From Lepisosteus oculatus (Eukaryota; Chordata; Actinopteri; Semionotiformes; Lepisosteidae), in NCBI RefSeq assembly GCF_040954835.1, contig NC_090711.1, forward strand, positions 12,023,001 through 12,087,000: 64,000 nucleotides of DNA, written 5' to 3'. The number at the start of each line of letters is the position of its first letter. Positions within the stretch are counted from its first letter, which is position 1. A model generated the notes under the pieces. The model made no database searches, was not told the origin of the DNA, and worked only from the letters and a program-made list of their open reading frames with translations. A program made the position numbers and the translations under genes. This document shows positions 39,045 through 64,000 of this stretch, in pieces.

Positions 39045-39350
39045 TTCAAGAGACGTTTAAGAACATTAGACAGGGTACAAATGAAAGGAGGCCATTCAGC
39101 CCCTCTTGCTGTTGTGTAGTGTGTAGTTAGTAGTTAAGTTCAAATAAAAAGATCTGGCATTTTCTTGAAAGAAGCCAGGCTATCAGCTTCAACCACATGG
39201 CTGAGTATCCTGGTCCATACCTCCACAGCTCTTGGAGTAAAGAAGTGCCTCTTGTTCGTGGTTTTAAATGCAAACTGTACAGTAGCTTCCATTTGTGTCT
39301 CCTTGTCCATGTTTCAGTATTTGTTGTGAAGAAACCCACTGGCAATATAC
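39045..39350. repeat. Dispersed repeat (AAGAACATTAGAC ... GCAGCC family)
   Basis: The modules TTTAAGAACATTAGACAGGG, AAAGGAGGCCATTCAGCCCC, TTCTTGAAAGAAGCCAGGC, TCAGCTTCAACCACATGG and AAAGAAGTGCCTCTTGTTCG make up a recognisable scattered vertebrate repeat. The end of it is shared with 60640-60790 (GGGTAAAGAAGTGCTTCC). It is opposite in orientation to the element at 17955-18396. Confidence 0.65.
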
Positions 39351-39519
39351 TAGAAAATCTTAATGGGAGGTTATTTTCTACTATATGAGAAGGTGTGCTG
39401 CTCTTGTGTCAATTTGCTTAGGCACAGGATACACTTGAATACCACCTGTCGTTGCTGGGTGTGTTTCAAATATCCAGGCTTCAGGAGAATTGAATGTAAA
39501 GCTGTAGACGTAGAAATTG

Positions 39520-39605
39520 TCAAGGAACAGGTGAAGGGTTTATTCCATGCTGAAAAGAAAAGAATGGAAAAACAAAGTTTCGGCCGTGGAGCCTTCTTCA
39601 GGTGT
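39520..39605 (+). repeat. Half copy of the GAGCCTTCTTCAGG fold-back repeat
   Basis: GGTTTATTCCATGCTGAAAAG, AAACAAAGTTTCGGCCG and TGGAGCCTTCTTCAGGTGTG match the left arm of the element at 54984-55152. Only one arm is present. Confidence 0.75.
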
Positions 39606-42600
39606 GTACTTGATTACTGAATGGATGTTATTCATCCAGCTGAAATATTACTCTGCGGATTGCAGTAGTAATTGCTCTACCCCTGGTAAAACAGCTTGTC
39701 TCCCCGAGTAACTGGAAAGAATTAAAACCACAGAGGACTACCCTCCTTGACTTACCTCTTCCAGCTGTGTCAGCAGTTCCTCTGTGACTTAACTAAATCT
39801 CAGCTTAAGCAGTGTTGGCTTGATTTCTTCAAAAAAGTTATTTGGTGTGTCCTGATCCAGTGCAACTGTGTGTCCATCACTATGTGTCCGTTATTTTGTT
39901 TGTGATTTTACTGTACCCAGGGCTAAATTTTGGACTTTTGGTGACCGTGCTTTTTCAAGGGACCAATTCTTAAATTCTCACCTCATTTTTTATTCTTTAT
40001 TGTCTTTTTTTCTCTTTTTCTTTATCAATACGCATTCTTGGGTATGGAAAGGCTCTTCGTAAATAAAAGTTATTATTATTTTCTGTTGAGCATGTTCTCT
40101 AAGTTTCAGATCTATTTGATTTTATATTTGTCATCCTGACTAGTTATTTATTTCTGTCTCTTGAATAGGCAGTCAGGAATTACATGCGTGCTGTACAATG
40201 ATCTAAATTGTACTAAACACACATTGGGGATATGGCAATTCGTTTTCCCAATCTGTTTTTATACCTTTAACTTGTGGAATGATTTCAGCTAGAAGAGTCT
40301 GCAGGCATCAGAAATAAATGCGAGACCTTTGCACAGGGGGAGAATTTGCCACTTCTTTTGTAGCCTAGTCCTAGACAGTAGTTCATTTCAAGTTTAACGA
40401 GCTGCAGGCTCTTGTTCAGCTCACCCAGATTGAGCTTGCATGTCTTTCGATGCAGTTTTGCTGAAAGTAATGTGACAAGCTGAAAAAACAGATATCTGTC
40501 ATACAGTATGTGAAAGCCTGCTTTGCTTCAAAATCTGCAAATGGAGGAAACTGCTGTGCAGGTAGAGTTTTATCCTAATTATATCAGGTTTCTGAATGTA
40601 CATTACTTTTTAAAGTAAGACGCATTTTAATTTTCATATAACTACCGAGTATGTTAGAAACCTAGGAACCCTCTGGGTTCAGTGCCTGGGGCGTGTAGTA
40701 AATTACTGATGATATCTGGGGAAAGAAATCCCATATGGAAATTATAGTGCTGTTAGCCCACAGCCACAGAAAGATGAAACCCGATCTTCTGGCATGACCT
40801 AAGGAAAGCTAGTCCAGACCTGACGAAGCGCAGTGAACTCAAAAGAAATGTGGACGCTCTCTTCTCCTAGTCTGGATACTTTGTGTTTTGCAGAGTCATT
40901 TTCTTTGTCTCTGCCAGTGCAAACCAAAGGCTTGGAAGTTTGCAGAAAGGTAATTGTTTCCTTTCTTGGTCGGTCAGCTTCCACACTCATTTACTTACAG
41001 GAGAAACGTGCCTAAAGGGTGATTCTACACCATTGCCTGAAGTGGCAGGGCCAGAAATCACTGTCTGGGAGTGGATTTACAGTCTGTGTTCTGGTTTTGT
41101 TTCGAAATTTGTTTTCCAGACATCTCCTGTGCAAGAGCATCATTTCTACGCTGCAGAGGAGAACATCACCTTATTGCTTAATGTGGAGCTGAGTGTCAGG
41201 TGGTACTTCCCCTGTGCTGGAGGAGTGACACTGTGCAAGAAGCAATTTGTCTTTGGGTTATGATTTTGAAACGCCCGCACTGTGGACAACTCCTTTCAGA
41301 CTCTGGGTGTTAAATGTTATTTTTAGTTTGCATTGTTCCCATCATCCATTGCAAGTCAGTGCTCTACTGTACTGAATATTATCTGAAATGGCTACAAGGT
41401 GTTTGTTAGTATCTGCTGCTTTCTTTTGAAGAATGTCTCCTCTAAAGTTGCACTTACGTCTGCACAGGGCCCCGGGATGCAATGTTTAGCTTCTGATTTA
41501 TCCAAAGCTGTGTTTGTTTTTCTAGGACAGGGTTTTAATGTAATCTGTGTTTCAATGGGGCCACACACATTGTCAGACGGTGTTAGCTTTCAACTGGACG
41601 CAGTTCATAAAAGCCTTGTTGCCCATATGAATAAACAAAACCCCAAAACGAGCCCAACGGCACTGGATAAAGTTTCAGATGAGCCTCAATCGGTGTGAGA
41701 AAATGACGGCAAAAATCAAAAAATAAACACATCTAGTCATTTCCCTCAGTTTCATCCTGCCGCTGGCTGCTTCCTTGAGTTATGAAGAAGCCCATCTTGT
41801 TAAACCAGGGACAGGGATGATCCTGTACGGTCAAAAGAGCTTTAAGTATTTTTTTTGCTCTTTGTCTTGTGTTTTGCACCTTGGTAATGAAAGCAGCTTT
41901 GGGACTGTGTGTATTTGGTGGGGAAAAAAAACAATATTAACTGTGCTTCTTATCCAAACAGGCCCTAGAGAGAAAGGTTTGAGAATTTGTCTGCTTTTTT
42001 CTTGTGTAATTGCAAATTACCAACACAGAGGGAATTATCAGACATTTGGGCCTCATTGCAAGCAGGTGCTTGAGCTTATTAGGTTTAATGAGTTGGTGAA
42101 CCGAACCACCTCACATTTTCTACCACAAATGAATGGTAGTATCTGCGCTGGTAAAAGTGAGAAAAAGCTTCTGTTTTTTCTTTTGTTCTTAGCTGAAAAT
42201 TGCAGTTTGCTCAAAGCACAGTTATGTATTCTTTTCTCTTTGCCCAACTTTCTCTGTTTGAAATCGCCGTAGATAGAATGCACAATTAAAATTGCTGCAG
42301 CCTTCTGTCTTGCATCAGTAGCTCCTTGACCATTTACTTAATGTCTTTAAATAATGACAGATGGTTCTGATGATTAATTAAAAAGTAATTCTTATTGTTA
42401 TAACAAAAGGCTGAGCTCAGCTCATGTGATTTCTTAAAAACACCAGGTTTGATATTTGCATTGACTTACTTTAAAATTGGCAAAATGAGTTAAGAACCTG
42501 TATAAATACCCATTCTATAGACAGCATTCTAATTTAAGAACAGTGAAAGATATAACCACTCCCTGCATGAGTAACAATTAGTGTGTGGTTGTTATCAGAA

Positions 42601-42814
42601 TGTACAAAGGTGGCCTGCCTATAAGAAAGAATGCCTGCAGAATAAGACGTTTTGCTTTATCAGTCAGCTGCCTACTCAAAGGAAAAGCAAAACTGGCTCT
42701 TTATGATGGGCAGGCCACACTATCCCAGATCCATCCATCCATTGAATCTATTGTAATGCAAGAAAACAGGTGCTAGAAGGACTATGAAAAGGATATGCAT
42801 ATTCAAAGGCATTT

Positions 42815-43345
42815 TAGGAGTAATGCTGATAGCTGAAAGACTCCATCACCATCTTCAGCAGGCTGGAGGACATCTGAGGTTGAGACAGAGTGGTGGAGCG
42901 TTTTCTTCAGAGAGGAATACCGTTAAGTCCTTGGCAGACTTGCTGGAAGATGTGGTGGGGGAGTATTTTGGGGAGGAGCCACCATTAACACAAGAACACC
43001 TTTGGTTTATACTAAAGGCCATTGCTCAGCGTTACCTTAACAAAGTCATCAAGCTAACAGTTGTTCCTGAGAGCAGGTACAGAAGTGCTGCTTTTCCATC
43101 AGGACAACGCAAGACCACACAGTACTGCGATTCTAATCAGAACAACATGGAAACACCATGTCCAACTTTTTTTACCGACCTGATCTTCTGTTGCACCTCC
43201 TTTCCAGTGCCACCTACAAAATTATGACCTGCCAACCTTCGCCACCTGACCACAACTTAATGGGGAGAGGGGTGGATCACCCCACAGCAGTCTGTCCAGA
43301 GGCTGATTAGGTCTATACATCAACACCACCAATGTTATGTTAATC
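42815..43345 (+). pseudogene. Decayed Tc1-like transposase fragment
   Basis: Parts of the catalytic domain of a Tc1/mariner transposase can be read in three frames. An open frame from 42784 contains HHLQQAGGHLRLRQSG, the region that follows the first catalytic aspartate (itself lost), then AQRYLNKVIKLTVVP. A frame shift leads to the DNARPH block with the second aspartate at 43103-43120, and a second shift to a VQRLIRS segment at 43294-43314. No terminal inverted repeats were found. It is a dead, 5'-truncated insertion in the long intron, same strand as src. Confidence 0.8.
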
Positions 43346-43749
43346 CTTAGTGAAGTCATATCAATCTTCCCCTTCGATTTTTTTTTTTGCAGTCTGTCAT
43401 CCTAAATACTAATAATCTGGCTGGTGTTTTTGTTCTCACTTCCTGTAATTTTGTTTATATTGTGGATCAGTCCATTGCACTAAATAAGTATCAAATACAT
43501 CCTCTATAATTAACTTGCATGTGTAATCAGCACAACCCTGTTTGTTTCCAAGGGTTGATCAGTGAGTCAGCACAGCTCTTAATTTCACATGGGGACCAGG
43601 AATCAAACCCAAGGAGCGTTAAATGCTGTAGGAGTTTGGATTTAGAAAATGAACTACACAGGGAACGTGTAGGTGAAGTGTCAGACCTGTTTCACTTCTG
43701 ACAGGCTTTTGAAGCACTTCTTGTTAAGTAGTTACAACGGTATAGCTGG

Positions 43750-44520
43750 AAGAGCTACAGATACAGCTGCCACGCTGTCAGCAGCCCTCTGGGCAATATT
43801 GAGCGTCCCTCCTAATTAACCCATCTGCCCTCTGCCTCTCCTTGCCTGTCCAAGCATGATGATCTCACATGTACGATAAATTAGGACCCCATGGATTCTA
43901 GCCACAGAGACTTTGAGTCCCCAGTCCTCTTCAGTACACAGAGTGAGGGTTCTGGCTGACAGGAGCCGCCCAGGTCAAACTGCAGGAGTGCCTTCAGCTG
44001 CTTGATAAGAGAAGCTGTTTTAACTCATCTGGCAGGCTGCCACGTGCAGCGCAGAGCCGGTGTGTTTGACAGCCGGAATTGCTGATGAGCTCAAAACCTG
44101 TGTTTTTTCCAAAGATTTCTCATGATGAATTTTTTGAATTTAATTTTCCTTGCGTGAGTGCCAGATGCTGAGATACCCATTTTTGTTTAAGTGACTGTTT
44201 GTCACTTCAAGAATTATTTGGCCTTCACAGACGGAGGTCTAATGACACTGCAGTGAGGAACCACACCAGCAGACACCATTATTGCCTCTGGATCTCTGTC
44301 AGCTCTGATGGTGTACCTCAGATCCGTACAAACTGCCAAAAGGAGTAGGTTGTAGTTATTTTGCCGACTGCTCTCAAAGTGTTTTCTTATCCAGTACTAA
44401 ATTAGCTCCATATTTTCTACAATTTAATAGACGTCCGGCAATTTTTCCAAAGCTATGCTTATGAGAAAATAATTATTTTCCGTGACTGTGTAACCTCTGG
44501 CCGAGATTTCATCTTGAAAG
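43750..44520. promoter_or_regulatory. Candidate conserved non-coding stretch
   Basis: Unique sequence about 5 kb upstream of the src coding exons, with balanced composition, CAGCTG and TAATTA-type sites (CCTCCTAATTAACCC near 43810; GAATTTAATTTTCC near 44137) and no repeat modules. It looks more structured than the neighbouring AT-rich intron. The call is speculative. Confidence 0.2.
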
Positions 44521-44559
44521 ACTTTTCAGTACATTTCAGCAAGTCTGGAGCAGGCTCTA

Positions 44560-44880
44560 GAGCAGTGGTCAGCAACTTATCCTGGTTTTCATTCCAGCCA
44601 GCTGAGCTCTAAATCAGATTTAATCAGATCAGGTGCTTAATTCTCTAATCACTGATCATTTGAAGCGACCTTTGATACCTGTAGGACCACTCCATTCAAA
44701 CTGGAGGCATATCACAATGCAGCTTGTGCAAATCACCCCTACTAATCATTTCTAAAGCCTGGGAACTGATACCAGTTCTCGCATTCAACAAGTTAATTTA
44801 ATTTATTTAACTCAGTGGAGTTATAGGCAAGTTCATGACGGCTGCAACTTTCTAAGCCTTTGAGTTACTAACTGAGGTAG
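44560..44880. repeat. Dispersed repeat with GGTTTTCATTCCAGCC module
   Basis: AGAGCAGTGGTCAGCAAC, then CCTGGTTTTCATTCCAGCCAG and AGCTCTAAATCAGATT, is a common fish interspersed-repeat motif. Only one copy lies in the window, so its boundaries are estimated. Confidence 0.4.
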
Positions 44881-47800
44881 GGTGCACTGGAGTTAATGGC
44901 ATTGATTTTTATTTTGAACTTTGTATTTGATTCTCATTTCTGAGAACTCTTCTGGATGTAAATAAGCCCGTATGTGCTCTAGTTCCAACACTTTACTCAA
45001 GCTCTATCTCTAGGTACCAGTGTTACATTGAGAGCCCAGCTTAGTTGAGGCAGATAAGCAAAGGTGTTTTTCCACATTGGTTTTGGGAATTTAATATATG
45101 GAATTTGTTTTGTTTCTCTACCCTTATCCTTACCAGGGTCCATCAAAGGAAGGGTCTATCAGAGAGAACATCCTTAAAGTGTGTTGGGCATCTGAAACTC
45201 TAAACCGTTAGAGATCTGGAAGGCTTCTTTTGCAGTGCAACCTAGGTTATGTTTTCTAGAGATCACTGTTGCGAGTCTGGGCTGCAGAATGTGTTGATGA
45301 AGTGACAAACTACTGGCCTGGTGCAATTCAGGTTAAGTGCCCTCAAGATGGGATTTCTTAGCTCTGCTGCCTGATAGCTTTCTCATCCCAGCTAGCTGTA
45401 GCATCAGTGAGACCACCATCAATATTTTAATTCTGCTCACAGTCCAAAAAGAAGCAGATGGTGTAACAGTGCAAGTCCCAGAGGATTTGAAGATTTGTCA
45501 TGACCTTCACTACGCAGTGAAAGTCTGACTGGCAAGCCGAATTGATCAGCAGTCCGTGATTCCCTCCTTGAAGAGTCAACAGAAAGGAAGCTACTTGATA
45601 ATTATGAGATTAAGTTTAGCAAAAAAAAGCAGGAACGCTGAAAAACCCTTTTCATTGTGTAATTTGAAATGTGGTTTGGCAGTGGTGTGGGATCTGTTAC
45701 AGTGTTTAACACCAGGAGGAGGGTGGCATTTGAGTTGTGGATGTACAGCAGCAGCACAGAATGACTAAAGAGGAAACAATGTGTTGCAAGACTTTTAGTC
45801 AGTTAGCCGGCTGGATATCTTGTGCAATAGACTGGCCTTATGTGGGTAATCTAGAAAATCCTCCTACAGCACGGCACATCTGTATGGATCATTTTTGATT
45901 AAATTGCCAACAAGCCTTTTAGAATTCCAAAGGAATGCTTCCTGAGGGACTTGATTCTGAATGGAAGGGGGTTTTGCCTGTACAGGTGTTAACTTGTCAT
46001 ATTCCCCTTATGTGCATTCATAGCCCAGCATGAGCCAACATTATCCCTGTCCCACAGCAAATAAAATGCAAAGGAAGAGCTTGTGGTTACTGTGGCAGAC
46101 TGCATTGGCTGAATAACACTGCTTCAGGTCTATAGTATCAGTCTGTTAATATATTGCCATTTTATCACTGCAGATCGTCAACACTGCAATTTGTTTTTTC
46201 AGTGTAATGGTTTTCAGGAAGAAGAATGTTTGAGTACAGTTTCCCGCAACCATAAAGTTTGATTGAATGACTGTTCTTGAGATAAAATCTGTTCTGTCAT
46301 TTGGAGTCTGCATAACCTAGTGGAATTTGATCAGTTCACTTTAGTCACACATTTGCAAAGAAACACATGAGTAGCTAATGTATTCATGCCTTTTTTTTCC
46401 ACATTTTTAACAGCAGTAATTTGGTACATTTTGTGTTGATGCTAACTCAGCACTGTCCCTGACTTATGTCAAAGAAACAGAGAAGATCAGCATTGCTCAA
46501 TGGTTCCTATCAGGGTTTGAGAGCCTCCAGATTTTATATAAGCCAGTTTTGGGTGCAGAAAAATTCAAGCTTTATAGCTTTGCTGAGGCAAAAGCACAAT
46601 CAAAAACAAGCTAGGTTTTCTGCTTCATTGGTACAATTTCCACCACTACTTGCAGTTTCAAAAACCTGCAATGCATCACACTGCAAAACAGTGTTGAGTT
46701 TTCCCCTCACTCAATGAATATAACATTGCAGTAGGCAGGGAGCTGTGAATCAGTGGATGTCCAGTGACTTCCAGGCCTCCAGGCATCCATTTGGGGTTGC
46801 AGATGAGATGTCAAACATTCACAGTGGGCAAACACAGCCTGTTCCGGCCAAGATGCTGAAAAGGCTGAAATGATGTAAAGGGACAAAAAACGGAATTATC
46901 AATACAGCCAGAGAGATGGGTTGTGCATTTGTTAGAAACCCCCAGGTTATCCACAGGGAAACAAAAAGTGGAAAGATAACCACAGCTGTGTGACCTAAAT
47001 GATCAGGACAAAAATAGGTCAGCTGCACAAGTACTAAGAAGTGAAACGGTTTTTTTTAAGTGCAGCGGGCTGACACATCCTGAATGAAAATCCAGTGGCC
47101 CAGGCAAAGGAACAGGGCAGGGAGTCCTGCCCAGCTCTCTCAGCTGTATCCTCTTCCAATCAGTGCTAAGCAGCTCTAATGGGAAAGTGCTACTGTATCC
47201 ATGTATCCATGACTCTCGGAAGGAGCAGAGGGGGAGCAACAGGACCCCAAGATCATTATACTGGGAATCCAAAGTCTAGTGATACTGCCCACCACAGGGA
47301 TATCTCCAGCTTCACAACGTAGTAACAAAATATCTAGCATAAAATAGAGCTGTGATATCTAGTTGCATTGCCTTGTGCAGGACCGTATGTCACAGTACAT
47401 AGTGCATCAATGGGAGATGCTGTCTATACACATGCAAAATGCAGATGAAAACCCTTTAAACGTCACTGTGGCAATAAACAGTCAGATGTCTCGTATAAGA
47501 CATTTTATATCGAGGGGAAATTGCTGGTAGAAATCTTTAGAAAGTAATGGGTTTTTCAGGTTTTGACAGTAGGCGAGTGGGTGGGATTTTTGTTGTGTAC
47601 ACTCGAACAGTAACCCCTAATTGATGTAATGCCTAGGTGCTGCATGAGTTGTTTAGCTCGTCTTCTTGCATGAAAGTGGCACTTATATGGAAGGGAGGAC
47701 ACCACCAAAATAATAATAGTGTAATTGTACAGCTGCAGTACCCCAGTTAGGATGAGCTTGGCCTTTTTTGCTTACAATGATAAGCTGATACACCTGTGTT

Positions 47801-49519
47801 GTCCAGCACAGGGCTGTCCAGCTGGTACTGAGGTGGGCAAAACATGCATCTACAGTATCAAGTTGAAGTTCACTTTTGCTGCTGTAGTTCTTTTATTTTG
47901 TTTCTCGTTTTGGTGCTTTTTTTTTTCCTTCTTGTAGGCTGAGCCATTAATAGCGAACATGGTATTTCCCACTTCTTCACCTGCTCTTTCACTTTTAAGC
48001 AATTGTCAGTCGACAAAGCTGCTGGCCCCTTCTGCCCCACACCACTGTCTGTTCTTCACCTGTGTGCTGGTTTTAAAATAGTTGTCAGCCACAGAGGAGC
48101 CTGATGCCTGTTTCGGAGTTGATAGAAAGATGATGTGAGAGCAGAGGGGGAAACACTCTGATTGGGTTCTCATTTTGAGGGTCAGACATCGGTCTCCTCA
48201 CCTGTCTCTTGTTGAAAGTTCCATCACAGAAGGTAGAAGTATAGGAAGCTTCTTAAAACAGGGGGGCGGCACACAGACTGGACCACTGTTGTCATGGAGA
48301 CACTGGTTCCGACTTCAAGTGATTTTTTAAATCTGGGGGTTACAATACTTTGTTGTGTAAACATGAGCTCACTGATTTTCTAGAAGCACAATGTGCGAGA
48401 AGGTCATATAACCTGAGGGCTTAAATCTGTGAGCATCAGCTTTTCTAGTCTTTAGGCCTTCTAGGCTAGATTTACATCGTTTATTTTAAAACCCTTCATT
48501 GATTTTTCTCTCGCTGCCTCACCTTCTCACAGGCCAAAAAAGCAAGGCTTTGTGGAAACGGCGCTTAAAGAGAACAAACGCCAAGTTGCTTTTAAGAAGG
48601 AGCAAAAGGATTGTGCCCCACGCTGCAGAGCCAAAGTCAGCTGAAACAAAACTGGTGAAATGCATGAAATAACAGGGTTAGTCTGTGAGAAGTCCTCTTG
48701 AGCTAAAAAACACACACCTTTTTGTACAGTCTGTAAATTACACGTAATGACAGAATACAGCATAATTAGTGACAAAAGGTGGAGACGGTATGCCCAATAC
48801 CTACAGAAAAAAAATATTTTAAATAAAATGCAGGGAGTGGCTGGGCTGACAGGGCAGACTGACTGACTGTAGCAGAATCCTGGTTGCAGTAATTGAAATA
48901 TTGTGAGTGAATTTCAGAGTTCAGGTGCCTGGGTTGTATCTCCAGGTGGACAGAAGCAGCACAGAAAGCCCTGATTGAGGTATGAAAGTGTCCAAAGTTG
49001 AGGATCTTTGTTTAATTTTGTTGGCTGTCATTCTCTCAGGTTAGAACAGTGGAAGTCAAACACCAGCCCTCCCATCCCGGTACAGCACTTTGATACGACC
49101 AGCAGTCTAATTATAGGAAGCGAATACGTGGGTATGCTAATCCGACTATTAAAAGAGCCGGTTGTGCTCAGATCCTACACTGGAATAGCTTGCGTTCTGA
49201 CGGACCCTTGCTGCCCAGTGAGCAAGGTTGCCTTCAGCGTGGCGACGCTGCTTTCGGTTTGAGCGCAGTGCAAAGCAGTTGAAATTCCACTCTCTTGGCC
49301 TTTGTGCCGAGTCGGTCTCAAAATTGCGTTCGTACCTTGGCGCCTCCTCATGCACTGAGATGCACATCCAGTCAAAAGCTCAAAGAAAGGCGGTTCTAGG
49401 AACAGTTCACATCGAGCATTGTTTTCAATTGGGCCTATTTCGTGAAAGAGCTACCTCGCGATTGAATGCGTTTTTTAGTGTGCTAGACTGACGCTCCTCT
49501 TTGTGTGGCAGGCCCAGTG

Positions 49520-63598
<14,079 letters not shown>

Positions 63599-63664
63599 GT
63601 GGGCAGATGGGTGACGTCAGGAATCGCTGACTCACGGTGGCGCGATATACAGTACAAGTGACCT

Positions 63665-63890
63665 AGAGTGGTTATGATTGGGCCGCGGGTTCTGGGTTCG
63701 ACTCGAGAGTTGGGGCACCCATGTGGAGATGGCTTTCCCTTCCCGAGTTTACAGTAGTGTTTTCTGGGTACTCGGGTTTCTTCTCAAAGACATGCAGGTC
63801 AGGTTTGGCTGTGTTAAATTGTCCTTCCCAGGCTTTGATTCAGGGAGCAGGGTAACTCAGCTCCTTCCTTTCCTTGTCAAGATTGGCTGC
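63665..63890 (+). repeat. Variant tRNA-type SINE in src intron 9
   Basis: GGTTATGATTGGGCCGCGGG and GGGTTCGACTCGAGAG form an A/B-box-like head. They are followed by GGGTACTCGGGTTTCTTC, CTCAAAGACATGCAGG and GTTAAATTGTCC. This is the same general design as the other SINEs but a different subfamily. The intron beyond it runs to the window edge with nothing recognised. Confidence 0.5.
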
Positions 63891-64000
63891 TGTGCCCTTT
63901 TGACCCTTCCTTAGTGTAGAGTATGGGGCACATCGAGAGATTTGCTCATGCGTGCTTGTGCTTATACACTCCCCCAGAGACTGAAATATTGACTTCTAAT

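Larger units (their letters stand above)
12653..49511. other. src: Probable src intron 1 (about 37 kb), no protein gene seen
   Basis: If 12652 is the first-exon end, this is a single 36.9-kb intron ending in TTTGTGTGGCAG at 49511. The longest open frames (31473-31985, 41775-42272) show no family resemblance, low-complexity composition and no splice partners. The 42784-43227 frame is a decayed transposase. The remainder is AT-rich sequence with scattered repeats and a few compositionally distinct stretches listed separately. Further alternative non-coding src exons may be hidden here but cannot be recognised by eye. Confidence 0.55.

Noticed and set aside
41775..42272. 165-residue open frame on the + strand
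   Set aside because: Composition (Phe, Leu, Cys, Lys-rich) is what T-rich intron sequence gives by chance, and no family motif or exon context was seen.
49505..49519. In-frame extension upstream of the src ATG (MAGPV)
   Set aside because: It starts at a non-ATG codon inside the splice acceptor. Initiation there would remove the essential N-terminal Met-Gly for myristoylation.

Overview
The window is vertebrate nuclear DNA, most probably from a ray-finned fish. It has split genes with GT/AG introns, long non-coding stretches, many tRNA- and 5S rRNA-derived SINE-like repeats, fish-type Src wording (for example DYDNTKG in the SH2 domain and EFMGQG in the hinge) and a worn-out Tc1-like transposase. 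The repeat style hints at a non-teleost fish such as a gar, bowfin or sturgeon, but that is a weak inference.

Layout on the + strand. 1-2.9 kb is repeat-rich upstream DNA. 2.9-9.3 kb is manbal: a candidate non-coding first exon near 2.93-3.01 kb, coding exons at 5094-5317 and 7579-7686, and a 3' UTR ending near 9.32 kb. Three 5S-type SINEs sit in its first intron. 9.3-11.9 kb is a spacer. 11.9-12.65 kb looks like a src promoter and non-coding first exon, ending in a strong splice donor. 12.65-49.5 kb is then a very long src intron 1 with no recognisable protein gene, only dispersed repeats, a dead Tc1-like transposase at 42.8-43.3 kb and some unusual non-repeat stretches that may be regulatory. 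49.5-63.6 kb carries eight constitutive coding exons of src (241, 100, 99, 104, 150, 156, 180 and 77 coding nt). These encode residues 1-369: the SH4/unique region, SH3, SH2, the linker and the kinase N-lobe. The remaining kinase exons and the regulatory C-terminal tail lie beyond the right edge.

The MANBAL-SRC order and shared orientation match the mammalian locus (human 20q11), so this is a conserved block and the kinase is src itself rather than yes, fyn or fgr.

The most interesting element is an 18-nt cassette at 51794-51811, between the two halves of the SH3 domain. It has an AG acceptor, a GT donor and the right phase, and it would insert RKLNCR at the n-Src loop position. This is the equivalent of the neuronal N1 microexon. 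It follows a poly-C/CT tract, and GCATG (RBFOX-type) motifs lie about 1.1 kb downstream. Other points of interest are a perfect-size inverted-repeat element inside the 551-bp intron between the SH3 and SH2 exons, and a duplicated repeat on either side of exon 8.
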